Source: Rhynchopus sp. YZ270_cl-10 (Eukaryota; Euglenozoa; Diplonemea; Diplonemida; Diplonemidae). From it: 64,000 bases of DNA. The notes under the pieces were generated by a model that saw nothing but the letters and a program-made list of their open reading frames with translations, was not told the origin of the DNA and did not search any database. Positions 30,953 through 40,144 of this stretch are shown in pieces; the first letter of the stretch is position 1, and every line of letters starts with the position of its first letter. The stretch spans positions 558,001 to 622,000 of the forward strand of contig OZ037839.1 in assembly GCA_964035575.1 (NCBI GenBank), read 5' to 3'. Position numbers and translations under genes: made by a program.

Positions 30953-31432
30953 TTAGGCAGAAGGGCGAAAAGAGGGTTCCAAGAAGGGGGTGCTTGGCTG
31001 CAAGCATGAAATCTTCGCCTTTTTTTTGAGGATGACATTCCATTTGTTTTGGATTCCCTCAAGCGCGCTGACAGGAAGGCAGGCAACCACCGCTGTGTTC
31101 ATATGATGAAAGTGGACCTGTCGCACAGGGTCCGGGAAGAAATGCAGCAAGAATCCGGACGACGCCGAGAGCTGAGGGCTGAGGGCGCTCCACGGGGAGT
31201 AGTGTCTGCGCAATCTCATCCGCTCACATACCCCATACGGGTCGTAGCGATTGGAAGCACAAAACCGCGTAAAGGGAGCCTCCAGTATGCGGAAGCCATG
31301 GGAATTTTTTGAAAGAAAAAAATGGACGACACGAACAACCTGGGAAAAAAGCTTTTTCCATGTCTCAAGGAAGGAAGGAAGTGTAAAAAATATGCGAACA
31401 TCAGGAGGACAGCACCGACACGTGGCTCTCAT
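30953..31432 (-). CDS. Uncertain hypothetical ORF upstream of the kinase
   Basis: A 159-codon frame lies on the same strand as the kinase, ending 45 bp before its start. Base composition in its middle (31050-31290) is close to that of genes, unlike the spacers. No domain is recognised and the ends run into low-complexity sequence. It may be a small gene, a decayed one, or chance. Confidence 0.2.
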   Translation of the reverse strand: MRATCRCCPPDVRIFFTLPSFLETWKKLFSQVVRVVHFFLSKNSHGFRILEAPFTRFCASNRYDPYGVCERMRLRRHYSPWSALSPQLSASSGFLLHFFPDPVRQVHFHHMNTAVVACLPVSALEGIQNKWNVILKKKAKISCLQPSTPFLEPSFRPSA

Positions 31433-33110
31433 GGGAGAAAAGGGAGTCTATGCTTGACGTTGTGATATGTGGACGCAGGCTGGATGCGAAATAGAGGGAA
31501 GAAAACAAAGAGAAAAGGGGTAATGTAGTTTATTTAACTTCCGTCGTTTGTCCTTTTAATGTTACTTTTTCTGTTTTTTGTTTGTTTGTTTTTTTTTGTG
31601 TTAATCGCTGCACTCCCCGACCTACCCCCCTTCACCGCCACGAAGGCGTCTTCGTTGCTACAAAATGTTGCAAATAATTTGTATTTTTTTCCACTTTTTT
31701 TGTACCAATAAAAGAAGGACCCTGTCCTTGGTGATTGGTTTTCCAAAAAGAAAAACGAAACCCCCCTGCATTTAGTGCCTGTTTTTTTTTTTTTTTCTAT
31801 TTATTTTTTTTGCTTTTGTTTTGCTTTGTTTTCTTCCAATGTGGCAACAATGCACCCCACCACTGTTGCACTAATTCTTTTAATTTTTTCGTCTTCCAAG
31901 AGAAAAAAAACAAATGTTAAAATGGCTAGATAAAGGATGTTACGGAACGACACTTTTTAGGGTCTCGCTTTTTTATTTTGTTTTGTTTTTTTATATTTTT
32001 TTTTAATTGTCTCGAGATCCGCTCTTCTCTTAGTCACCTTTAAAAAAACAAAATCTAAGCAGAACACAGTCTCAAAGTTTGCCAAAAAAATAAATCTTTT
32101 TCAGCACACTTTTTTTAAACGGTCACCACCAAATTGGGCTGCACTACGTTAGCCCCTTTGTATAAAAAATCACAACCGCCCCGCCTGAAACCACACTGAG
32201 AGGTATGCCCCCTCCCCCCGAAACGTTAAAATAAAGCGCGGTACAGCCCTGAAGAAAAGAAATTTTGGTGAAGTGGAGATTAAAAGAATCAGAAGACGAA
32301 AGTTAGGGGGGAGGGTTGAGGGGGGGAGGGAGGGGGGAGGAGGGTTGGGCTGTGTTCATGAGTCAGCGAGCCTTTACGGAAAAAGATTAAATTCAGAAAA
32401 GCTTCCGAATTATGGAAAAAGAAAGCGTTTTTTTAAAGAAAAATCGTCAAGATGAACGTCGCATCGTCTCGTTGAGTCCACCTGATTTTTTTTTGAAAAT
32501 TTTGGAGTTTAGTGGTGTTTTGTTTGGGGGGTTTAAATCCCACCAAATTCCATCCATAATTCAATTTCCATCAAAAATCAAATGCAAAAATGTTGCTTTC
32601 TTCAAAAAAAAATATCCATTTAAAAAATACTCCCCTCCCCAACGGATGTGCCCTGCCTCTCCTGGTTAGAGCCGTGGGAAGCTTGAACTGGGGAGAAAAA
32701 AAAAATCAAACAAAAAAAATTCTGGGCGAGAGGGAGGGACCGATTGGAGAGGGGACAAAAAAAAATGCAAAGGAGCAAAACAAAGCCATTGTTAGAACTG
32801 CCCTCCCCTTATTTTCTTTTTTCAAAAAAATTGAACGTGTAGTCAAAAAAACACCATCTTATGTGATCACCCACGCAGATGGTGTGTTTTTTTATCATTA
32901 TGTGTATCACCTTCCTCCCTGGGGGTTGGTTTGACACAAAAAAAAAGTTTGTAAGATGAAATTTAAGCCCACAGAATCACGCTATCCTTCACACCCGATG
33001 GGGTACAGAATCTGAGTCTGGACCCAAAGCTGGAGTCTCTAGTTGAGACTCCATATTTTTTCTAAGGGTCTGGAGAGGGGGTACTGGGGCTGCAGGAGAT
33101 CACCTCCCGA
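31433..33110. other. Spacer, no gene recognised
   Basis: AT-rich with long T tracts and G-rich patches (32300-32345). Frames are short and low-complexity. Nothing supported. Confidence 0.45.
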
Positions 33111-34903
33111 TCACGCCTTAGACTTGGTCTTGTTCTCCTCTGCGTCTTCGTCGGCCTCGACTTCCTGTTGATGTGAGGGGAGGGGTTTGGAATGGGTTTT
33201 TATGAAGTTTTTGTTATGTTTGCTTTGTGCTCTTGTTTTTGTTTTGTAACATATTTGCTTTTGTTTGTTTTTTTCTCTTTTTTGTTTTTGAAAACTTGGT
33301 TGTATTAGTGTAGCCACCCTAGAGTGTGCTCCACTATAACTTTTTTGTTGATGTGAGGGGAGGGGTTTAGAATGGGTGGAGACGGAGAGAGGGGTTCCTT
33401 TTGCTTTTGTTTGCAAAAAAAACAACAAATACCTTCACGATGACTGCAAGCTCGTCGTCGGTGATGAATCTGGGTGCCTTCCCCTTCACAAGCTGCACCA
33501 CTTCGATATTGCGCGAACCTGAGAGAGATATGTCAATTCATATGTTTTTGTTTTGAAAATTTGGTTGTATTAGTGTAGCCACCCTAGAGTGTGCTCCACT
33601 ATTTTTTTTGTTTTTTGAAAACTTGGAAAAATCACGTGTCGCAACAGAATATATCCACGCCACGCCCGTTTTTTTTGGCACGCAAAAATTGTGCAAAAAT
33701 GCACCGTCAGATCGAACCCCATTTCCCCTTTTTTGTGTCAGAACGAAGACATACCCTGGTCCACCACCTGGGAAAGCCCGCGGACCGCCATCTTGAGCGT
33801 GTCGTGGTCGTTCATGTCCTCCTTGTAGTTCTTCTGCATGTAGCCTTGCGCCTTCATGTGGTAGCGGCCGCAGGCGACGGCGTTCCAGCGTGCGACGTAG
33901 CCACTGGGCTCTGTCTGGTAGATGGAGGCTGTGCCGTCCTCGTCAATGCCGGCAATGAGGGTGCTCACTCCGAAGGGGCGACGGCCACCGGACTGCGTGT
34001 AACGCTGTGGGGGAGGGGTTTGATCAAATAATACAACACTAATTGTGGTTAGTGAACAAATCGACTGCAAATGGGTTAAAATAGGGAAATATGAGGAAAT
34101 ACTACGGTGTAGCTATCTTCACCCACACATGAAAAAACGGAAACGAAATAGGGGGAGGGTTTGTTAGTTGTACGCTTCCACCAGGTAAATAATTTGCATG
34201 GAATGGCACAGAAGCCGCTTCTGCTACGCCACCTTTACAAAGAAACGTTTGCAAACATGAAACTGAAGCCTCTCGTTTGCTTCGTAACCTTTTGATTATG
34301 ATCGTCTCAAAGCATCCACTGAAATTGCAGAGCGCTTTTATGATGACCAATCCGTAATCAATTCTTTCTGTGGCGACGACGGTGGCGACGTCCATCCTAT
34401 CTCAACACCTCCCAAATAGACAGCATTCTAACATACCTGCTGTGTGTGTGCGACGAACTTAGCGAGCGACTCAGTGTCGATCTTTTCTTCGTAGTTGTAG
34501 TTGAAGCTTTGGCACTCCATACGGGCACGTCCCGCAAGCACACGCGCATCAGCAGTCAGACCTGCAAACGCAAGGTAGATGTTGTCGTCGATGTGCAGGA
34601 TCTTCTTCACTGTTCTCGAGTCCTGCAGCTGCGTTGCCGACTTGACTTCTGCTGCCAACACCTGAACGGGGGTTGTGTTTTGTGTTTTGTGTCATATTTA
34701 TAAATCTCCACACAGTTACACTCACAGTACTCCAAAATAAAGTTTGCCATGCTTGACGATTTTTTGGGGGGTAATCATACCAAGGAGTCCTTCCCCTTCA
34801 CAGCCACAGCGCACGTTCCCTTCTGCACTGCCTCTGTGGCGTACTCAATCTGGGCCAAGTGTCCGTTCGGGCTGAACACGGTAAGCGCACGGTCGTAAGA
34901 CAT
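33111..34903 (-). CDS. PSMA7: 20S proteasome subunit alpha4 (PSMA7-like), five exons
   Basis: Exons are 34903-34781, 34661-34437, 34004-33755, 33518-33433 and 33164-33111, totalling 738 nt (245 residues plus TGA). The N-terminus [20 protein letters not shown] is the alpha-subunit signature, which gates the proteasome pore. [18 protein letters not shown] and [14 protein letters not shown] are characteristic of alpha4/PSMA7. The tail is acidic then basic ([15 protein letters not shown]), as in the human protein. Length matches the family (about 248). Introns of 119, 432, 236 and 268 nt begin GTATGA, GTATGT, GTATGT and GTATTT and end CAG; phases are 0, 0, 1 and 0. Introns 2, 3 and 4 each contain a dispersed repeat. 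The product is a non-catalytic ring subunit of the 20S core in cytosol and nucleus. Confidence 0.95.
33284..33336 (+). repeat. 50-bp repeat in proteasome intron 4
   Basis: The repeat runs TTTTTGAAAACTTGGTTGTA then TTAGTGTAGCCACCCTAGAG then TGTGCTCCACTA. Just outside it, a ~30-bp word (TTGATGTGAGGGGAGGGGTT) occurs at both 33168 and 33349, the first being the intron's own 3' end. The second and third copies of the repeat are at 33551-33601 and, inverted, 23615-23663. Confidence 0.8.
33551..33601 (+). repeat. 50-bp repeat in proteasome intron 3
   Basis: Near-identical to the intron 4 copy and in the same orientation. The start word TTTTGAAAACTTGG is repeated again at about 33615, just after the copy. 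Confidence 0.8.
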
Positions 34904-35840
34904 ATTGCTCGGTCTGTCTTTTTTTTGTTAGTTCCTAAAGAAAAAGTGTAGAGTTCCTTTTGGTGTGTAGTGGGGAAGAGGGAGGGAGGGGGGGACTCGG
35001 GAGGGGAGGGAGATCTCTACCGATTACACATCGAAGAGCTTCCTATCGGTCGGATGAAAGGGGATGCAGAGCCACGAGTGAGGGGCCAATCATCTATTTC
35101 GTGGTTTACCTCTGACATCTGATATGCGCTACTCCAGCTTCCACTCATCAACCAGATGAATGAAAGCATCATTGAAGACACAAGGGTAATTAGGCCTGTG
35201 TTATGTAGGGTCCGGTTGGTAATCATGATTGTGCAGGGGTGGACATCGTACGCAGAAAAACAACATTAGCTAACTGTAGGCACAGACTGCTCGAGGCGTG
35301 GGGTTTTGTACTTAAAAGAAAGGAATCCACCAAATACGATGTCTTGCCTGTTGAATGTTTGTCATCTAACTTAGGTGGGGGATGAGGGGAGAGGTGTGCG
35401 CGCTGAAGAACTGCGTCCCAAACGGAGGGAAGGGGTGACCGAACGGGTCACCGTTGACCAGGATGGATGCCACTACTTGAACATCCTCCCCACGCGGGTG
35501 AAGAACCTGCAGAGGACGGCCCTGCAAGGCGATGTCAGGAGGTGTGTCGGAGGTGCTCGAGGAGCAGTACACCTTACCACAACCGCGACGAGAGGGGGCT
35601 TCACCCAGGGGGGAGACGGAGAAAGAGGACGACGGCACTGCATAAAACCCCCTTTCATCTTTAGTTCAGTTGGTACGCTACCCACGCCAGACGCTTGTCG
35701 CCTCGAAGACTATATGTACTGGAAAAAAAGGGGGGAAGGCGGCAAATAAGCATCATACGAATAATACGTGATACGTGGTATATTTCTTTTTTTGCAGTTT
35801 TCCCCTATTTGTATTACCCTTACATACACCTCTGTTCTCA
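34904..35840. other. Spacer with repeat fragment and a GC-rich stretch
   Basis: 35085-35215 matches the 3' part of the dispersed one-orientation repeat (ATTTCGTGGTTTACCTCTGA, ATCTGATATGC). 35370-35640 is GC-richer, with frames open on both strands (90 and 124 codons), but I recognise nothing in it. It might be a decayed gene. Confidence 0.4.
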
Positions 35841-38800
35841 CTAATAAACATCGGCATCAACAGATTGTAGTTCTGCTCCTGCATGCTGACGTGACTCTGC
35901 CATGTGTTCCCATGTCGCACGCATTGTGAGAAGTTTGTTGCGCAAGAGTTCCTTCTCTGCTGAATCTGTGCAATCAGTGAATCGCTGAATCAGTTCTTTC
36001 TGCACTTCCTGCTGCATGCTGACAACTCCGCGCAGTGTGTTGGAGCCTGTTCTGTTTGTCACATCTGTTCTGGAAACATCGGTATCAACAGGTTGTTGTT
36101 CTGCTCCTGCATGCTGACGTGACTCTGCCATGTGTTCCCATGTCGCACGCATTGTGAGAAGTTTGTTGCGCAAGAGTTCCTTCTCTGCTGAATCTGTGCA
36201 ATCAGTGAATCGCTGAATCAGTTCTTTCTGCACTTCCTGCTGCATGCTGACAACTCCGCGCAGTGTGTTGGAGCCTGTTCTGTTTGTCACATCTGTTCTG
36301 GAAACATCGGTATCAACAGGTTGTTGTTCTGCTCCTGCATGCTGACGTGACTCTGCCATGTGTTCCCATGTCGCACGCATTGTGAGAAGTTTGTTGCGCA
36401 AGAGTTCCTTCTCTGCTGAATCTGTGCAATCAGTGAATCGCTGAATCAGTTCTTTCTGCACTTCCTCCTGCATGCTGACAACTTGACGAAGTGTGTTGGA
36501 GCCTGTTCTGTTTGTCACATCTGTTCTGGAAACATCGGCATCAACAGGTTGCTGCTCTGCTCCTGCATGCTGACGTGACTCTGCCATGTGTTCCCATGTC
36601 GCACGCATTGTGAGAAGTTTGTTGCGCAAGAGTTCCTTCTCTGCTGAATCTGTGCAATCAGTGAATCGCTGAATAAGTTCTTTCTGCACTTCCTCCTGCA
36701 TGCTGACAACTTGACGAAGTGTGTTGGAGCCTGTTCTGTTTGTCACAGCTGTTCTGGAAACATCAACAGGTTGTTGATCTGCTCCTGCATGCTGACGTGA
36801 CTCTGCCATGTGTTCCCATGTCGCACGCATTGAGAGAAGTGTGTTGCGCAAGAGTTCCTTCTCTGCTGAATCTGTGCAATCAGTGAATCGCTGAATCAGT
36901 TCTTTCTGCACTTCCTCCTGCATGCTGACAACCCCACGCAGTGTGTTGGAGCCTGTTCTGTTTGTCACATCTGAGCTACAAACATCAACATCAACAGGTT
37001 GTTGCTCTGCTCCTGCATGTTGACGTGAATCTGCCATGTGTTCCCATGTCGCACGCATTGAGAGAAGTTTGCTGCGCAAGAGTTCCTTTTCTGCTGAATC
37101 TGTGCAATCAGTGAATCGCTGAATCAGTTCTTTCTGCACTTCCTCCTGCATGCTGACAACTCCACGCAGTGTGTTGGAGCCTCTTCTGTTTGTCACATCT
37201 GTTCTGGAAACATCGTCATCGTCAACAGGTTGCTGCTCTGCTCCTGCATGTTGACTTGACTCTGCCAATCTCCAGCTTTCGGATATCTCCTCGATGGTAA
37301 GAACTTGACGAAGTGTGACAACTTCAGCAGCAACAAGTGGAAGCTCCGGTGCGGAAAGGGACGTCGCCATGTGTTCCCAAGCAGCACGAATTGGTTCAAG
37401 TTTCTCCCGCAAGCGCTTCTTTGCTGCTGAATCCATTTGACGCAGTTCGCTGAGTGCTGCTGTGTTTGTCACATCTGCCTGGATGTCGGCAACGTCGGCA
37501 TCAACGACGCCACCTGCCTGATCCACTTCCTGCCCCACGCCTACCATAAGATAACGCACAGTCTCCGTGCCTCCCTCTTCCGCAGCAGTAATCAGACATG
37601 TCACCTTCTGTATTTTATGTTCTTTTCTGTCCCCTGCAGCAGCTTCAAAGTGCTGTGAGAGCTCCTCGATATGTTCTGTGACACGCAGTTCCGCACCAGC
37701 TTCCACCAACAGATTCACAATGTCGCGGTTCTCTCCCATGCACGCACAGACAAGAGGCGAAGGTCCTCTGTCGTCCCATTTCTCGATGCGTGCACCTGAA
37801 TCAATAAGCTCCTGCACCTCAGCTGCATATGATTTGGGGTAACGCGCTGCTGCATCGAAACGGATATTGCCATTGCCCTGTATATGCAGCCGTGCACCCG
37901 CTTCAAGCAACATCCTCACGATATGGACCTCACCCGCCCGACAAGCCATCATCAGAGGCGAACAGACCAACTCGCTCTTTGCTTCCACGTCTGCACCTGC
38001 ATCAATAAGCACCTGCAGCACAGCTGCATGGTTGCTGGCCACTGCGTAGTGCAACGCAGTCCAGTGCTGAGCATCAACGAGGTCCACATCCACCTCTGGC
38101 GTGCACAGAAGGCTTTTCACAGTCGCCGTGAATCCACCAGCAGACGCAATCATGAGACATGTCTTGCCATCTCGGTCTCTTGCACCCACATCCGCACCTG
38201 CTCGAACCAATACCTTCACAGCATCATTCACGTCTGCCTTGCAACCCAACAGCAGAGGCGTGCATTGCCTCGCATCCTTTTTCTCGATGTCTGCACCTGC
38301 ATCAATGAGCACCTGTACCACATCTGCATGGTTTAGCTTGACTGCCTCGTTCAATACAGTAGTTGCATACAGCCCACCTACCTGATCCACATCCACCTGA
38401 CCCAATCCCACAAGATAGCGGACAGTCTCCGTGAATCCCCCACGTGACGCAACGATAAGACATGTGTCGCCGTGGCAGTCTGTGAGACGCAGTTCCGCGC
38501 CAGCTTGCACCAACATCTTAACAATGTCGAGGTACCCGCTCATGCACGCAAGGAGAAGAGGCGTACGTCCTTCAGAGTCCTTTCTCTCGATGTCTGCCCC
38601 TGCATCAATGAGCACCTGCACTACATCAATATGGTTGTAACGTGCTGCCTTGTGCAACGCTGTGCTGCCGCTCAAACCTACCTGATCCACATCCACCTGC
38701 CCCACGTCCACAAGATAGCGCACAGTCTCCGTGTGTCCCCAACGCGTAGCAAGGATAAGACATGTGTCGCCGTCAGTGTCTGCAACACTCAGTTCCGCAC

Positions 38801-39311
38801 CAGCTTGCACCAACATCATCACAGTGTCGTGGAAGCCTCTCATGCATGCAAGGAGAAGAGGCGTATATCCAAAAGAGTCCTTGTTGTCGATGTTTGCCCC
38901 TGCATCAATGAGCACCTGCACCACATCTGCATGGTTTAGCGTGACTGCCTCGTGCAACGCGGTGACGTTGTACTCGGTCCCACCTACCTGATTCACATCC
39001 ACCTGCCCCAATCCCACAAGATAGCGCACAGTCTCCGTGTATCCCGCACGTGAAGCAACGATAAGACATGTGTCGCCGTCGGCGTCAGCAACACTCAGTT
39101 CCGCACCAGCTTGCACCAACACCTTCACAGTGTCGAGCCAACCCACCAAACACGCAAGGAGAAGAGGCGTACGTCCATTATAGTCCTTTTCCTCGATGTC
39201 TGCCCCTGCATCAATGAGCACCTGCACCACATCTGCACGTGCTTCTTCCACTGCCTCGTGCAACGTAGTGTTGCTGTGGTTGTCTGCGTCTTGCCCATGT
39301 GTGTTGCCCAT
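35841..39311 (-). CDS. Ankyrin-repeat protein with six 76-residue helical repeats
   Basis: The gene encodes 1,156 residues in one exon. Residues ~10-560 form a long ankyrin array (typical unit ADVVQVLIDAGADIEKKD, GRTPLLLACxxGxxDTVKML). A linker with LSQHFEAAAGDRKEHKIQKV follows, then one diverged and six near-identical 76-residue repeats (each 228 bp). Each repeat has two amphipathic helices (VSMQEEVQKELIQRFTDC, AEKELLRNKLLTMRATWEHM) and a polar linker. It ends in Tyr and a stop where its paralogue at 41826-47120 continues into a glycine/lysine linker and an Argonaute. The 190-bp upstream flank is shared with that gene. It is probably a scaffold. It may be a truncated duplicate, or the ancestral form before the fusion. 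Confidence 0.9.
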   Translation of the reverse strand: MGNTHGQDADNHSNTTLHEAVEEARADVVQVLIDAGADIEEKDYNGRTPLLLACLVGWLDTVKVLVQAGAELSVADADGDTCLIVASRAGYTETVRYLVGLGQVDVNQVGGTEYNVTALHEAVTLNHADVVQVLIDAGANIDNKDSFGYTPLLLACMRGFHDTVMMLVQAGAELSVADTDGDTCLILATRWGHTETVRYLVDVGQVDVDQVGLSGSTALHKAARYNHIDVVQVLIDAGADIERKDSEGRTPLLLACMSGYLDIVKMLVQAGAELRLTDCHGDTCLIVASRGGFTETVRYLVGLGQVDVDQVGGLYATTVLNEAVKLNHADVVQVLIDAGADIEKKDARQCTPLLLGCKADVNDAVKVLVRAGADVGARDRDGKTCLMIASAGGFTATVKSLLCTPEVDVDLVDAQHWTALHYAVASNHAAVLQVLIDAGADVEAKSELVCSPLMMACRAGEVHIVRMLLEAGARLHIQGNGNIRFDAAARYPKSYAAEVQELIDSGARIEKWDDRGPSPLVCACMGENRDIVNLLVEAGAELRVTEHIEELSQHFEAAAGDRKEHKIQKVTCLITAAEEGGTETVRYLMVGVGQEVDQAGGVVDADVADIQADVTNTAALSELRQMDSAAKKRLREKLEPIRAAWEHMATSLSAPELPLVAAEVVTLRQVLTIEEISESWRLAESSQHAGAEQQPVDDDDVSRTDVTNRRGSNTLRGVVSMQEEVQKELIQRFTDCTDSAEKELLRSKLLSMRATWEHMADSRQHAGAEQQPVDVDVCSSDVTNRTGSNTLRGVVSMQEEVQKELIQRFTDCTDSAEKELLRNTLLSMRATWEHMAESRQHAGADQQPVDVSRTAVTNRTGSNTLRQVVSMQEEVQKELIQRFTDCTDSAEKELLRNKLLTMRATWEHMAESRQHAGAEQQPVDADVSRTDVTNRTGSNTLRQVVSMQEEVQKELIQRFTDCTDSAEKELLRNKLLTMRATWEHMAESRQHAGAEQQPVDTDVSRTDVTNRTGSNTLRGVVSMQQEVQKELIQRFTDCTDSAEKELLRNKLLTMRATWEHMAESRQHAGAEQQPVDTDVSRTDVTNRTGSNTLRGVVSMQQEVQKELIQRFTDCTDSAEKELLRNKLLTMRATWEHMAESRQHAGAELQSVDADVY

Positions 39312-40144
39312 GTGTGTCTCGTTGCTGTGTCTTATGTTGTGTGTCTGTCAGTGGTGGAGTGACGTTACTCTTTGTGAAGAGGTGTGTGGACAGAGGAGAG
39401 GATAAGCACCCGGCATCACGCAGTATGGCTTCACTGTGCAACTGCAGTGAAGGACGCCTCCAAATGAGATGTGCGTTCTTCGGGATATTTCATGAGTCTT
39501 TACCCAGGATGGGTGCCATCAGTAAACAGTGAACAGTAAGCGAATAAATAGAGAAAGGGTGGGGGTATTTCACTTTGTTTAAGAGTTGACTCTAGATATG
39601 AACGGGGTGGGGTGTGCATGGGTAGGGAGGTTGAGGGAAATGAAAAGAAATGTGACTTGAAATACAATTCCCTCTCGTGAACAGTGTACCTTGGTACAAA
39701 TGACCTGTGCACCGTGGGGTGGACCCCAACAAGCAGTCCTACATCCATTTCGTGGTTTACCTCTGACATCTGATATGCTCTACCCCCGCTTCCTCTCATC
39801 AGTCAGATGAAAGCATGCATCGTTCGAGACGTATGGTTGATTAAGTCTGCGTGATGCAGGGTCTGGGAAGAAAATACTATAAAGATGACCCCAAGCCTCT
39901 CATGCTTGGTCACCTTGAACAAAAGGAGGTGCTACGTGGCATGCAAACAGTTTACCCTGTGAGAACGCTCAACCCTGACCCCTAAAAAAAAACAAATAAA
40001 TGCTATCCGGAAAACAACAACGGGGTGTGCTGTGGATATGGGGAGGCTCGATAGCCACTCATGTGCAGAAGCAGACTCAGCGTGTTCCAGCACGTAGTCG
40101 TCATCCGCAGACGCCATGCGCACCCTTCAAACTAGGTTTTGTGA
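39312..40144. other. Spacer with full-length dispersed repeat
   Basis: 39312-39490 is the 5' flank shared with the ankyrin-Piwi gene (47121-47310). 39655-39865 holds the longest copy of the dispersed one-orientation repeat. A 63-codon frame at 39932-40123 is not supported. Confidence 0.6.
39655..39865. repeat. Dispersed one-orientation repeat, longest copy
   Basis: In order: GACTTGAAATACAATTCCC, CTCTCGTGAACAGTGTACC, GGGTGGACCCCAACAAGCAG, TCCTACATCCATTTCGTGG, TTTACCTCTGACATCTGATA, then a CAGATGAAAGCATGCATCG block and TGATGCAGGGTCTGGG. Shorter copies align to parts of this. It is about 350 bp upstream of the ankyrin gene start. Confidence 0.75.

Noticed and set aside
34102-34395. 97-codon minus-strand frame between proteasome exons
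   Set aside because: It lies wholly within intron 2, defined by conserved exon ends, and overlaps a dispersed repeat.
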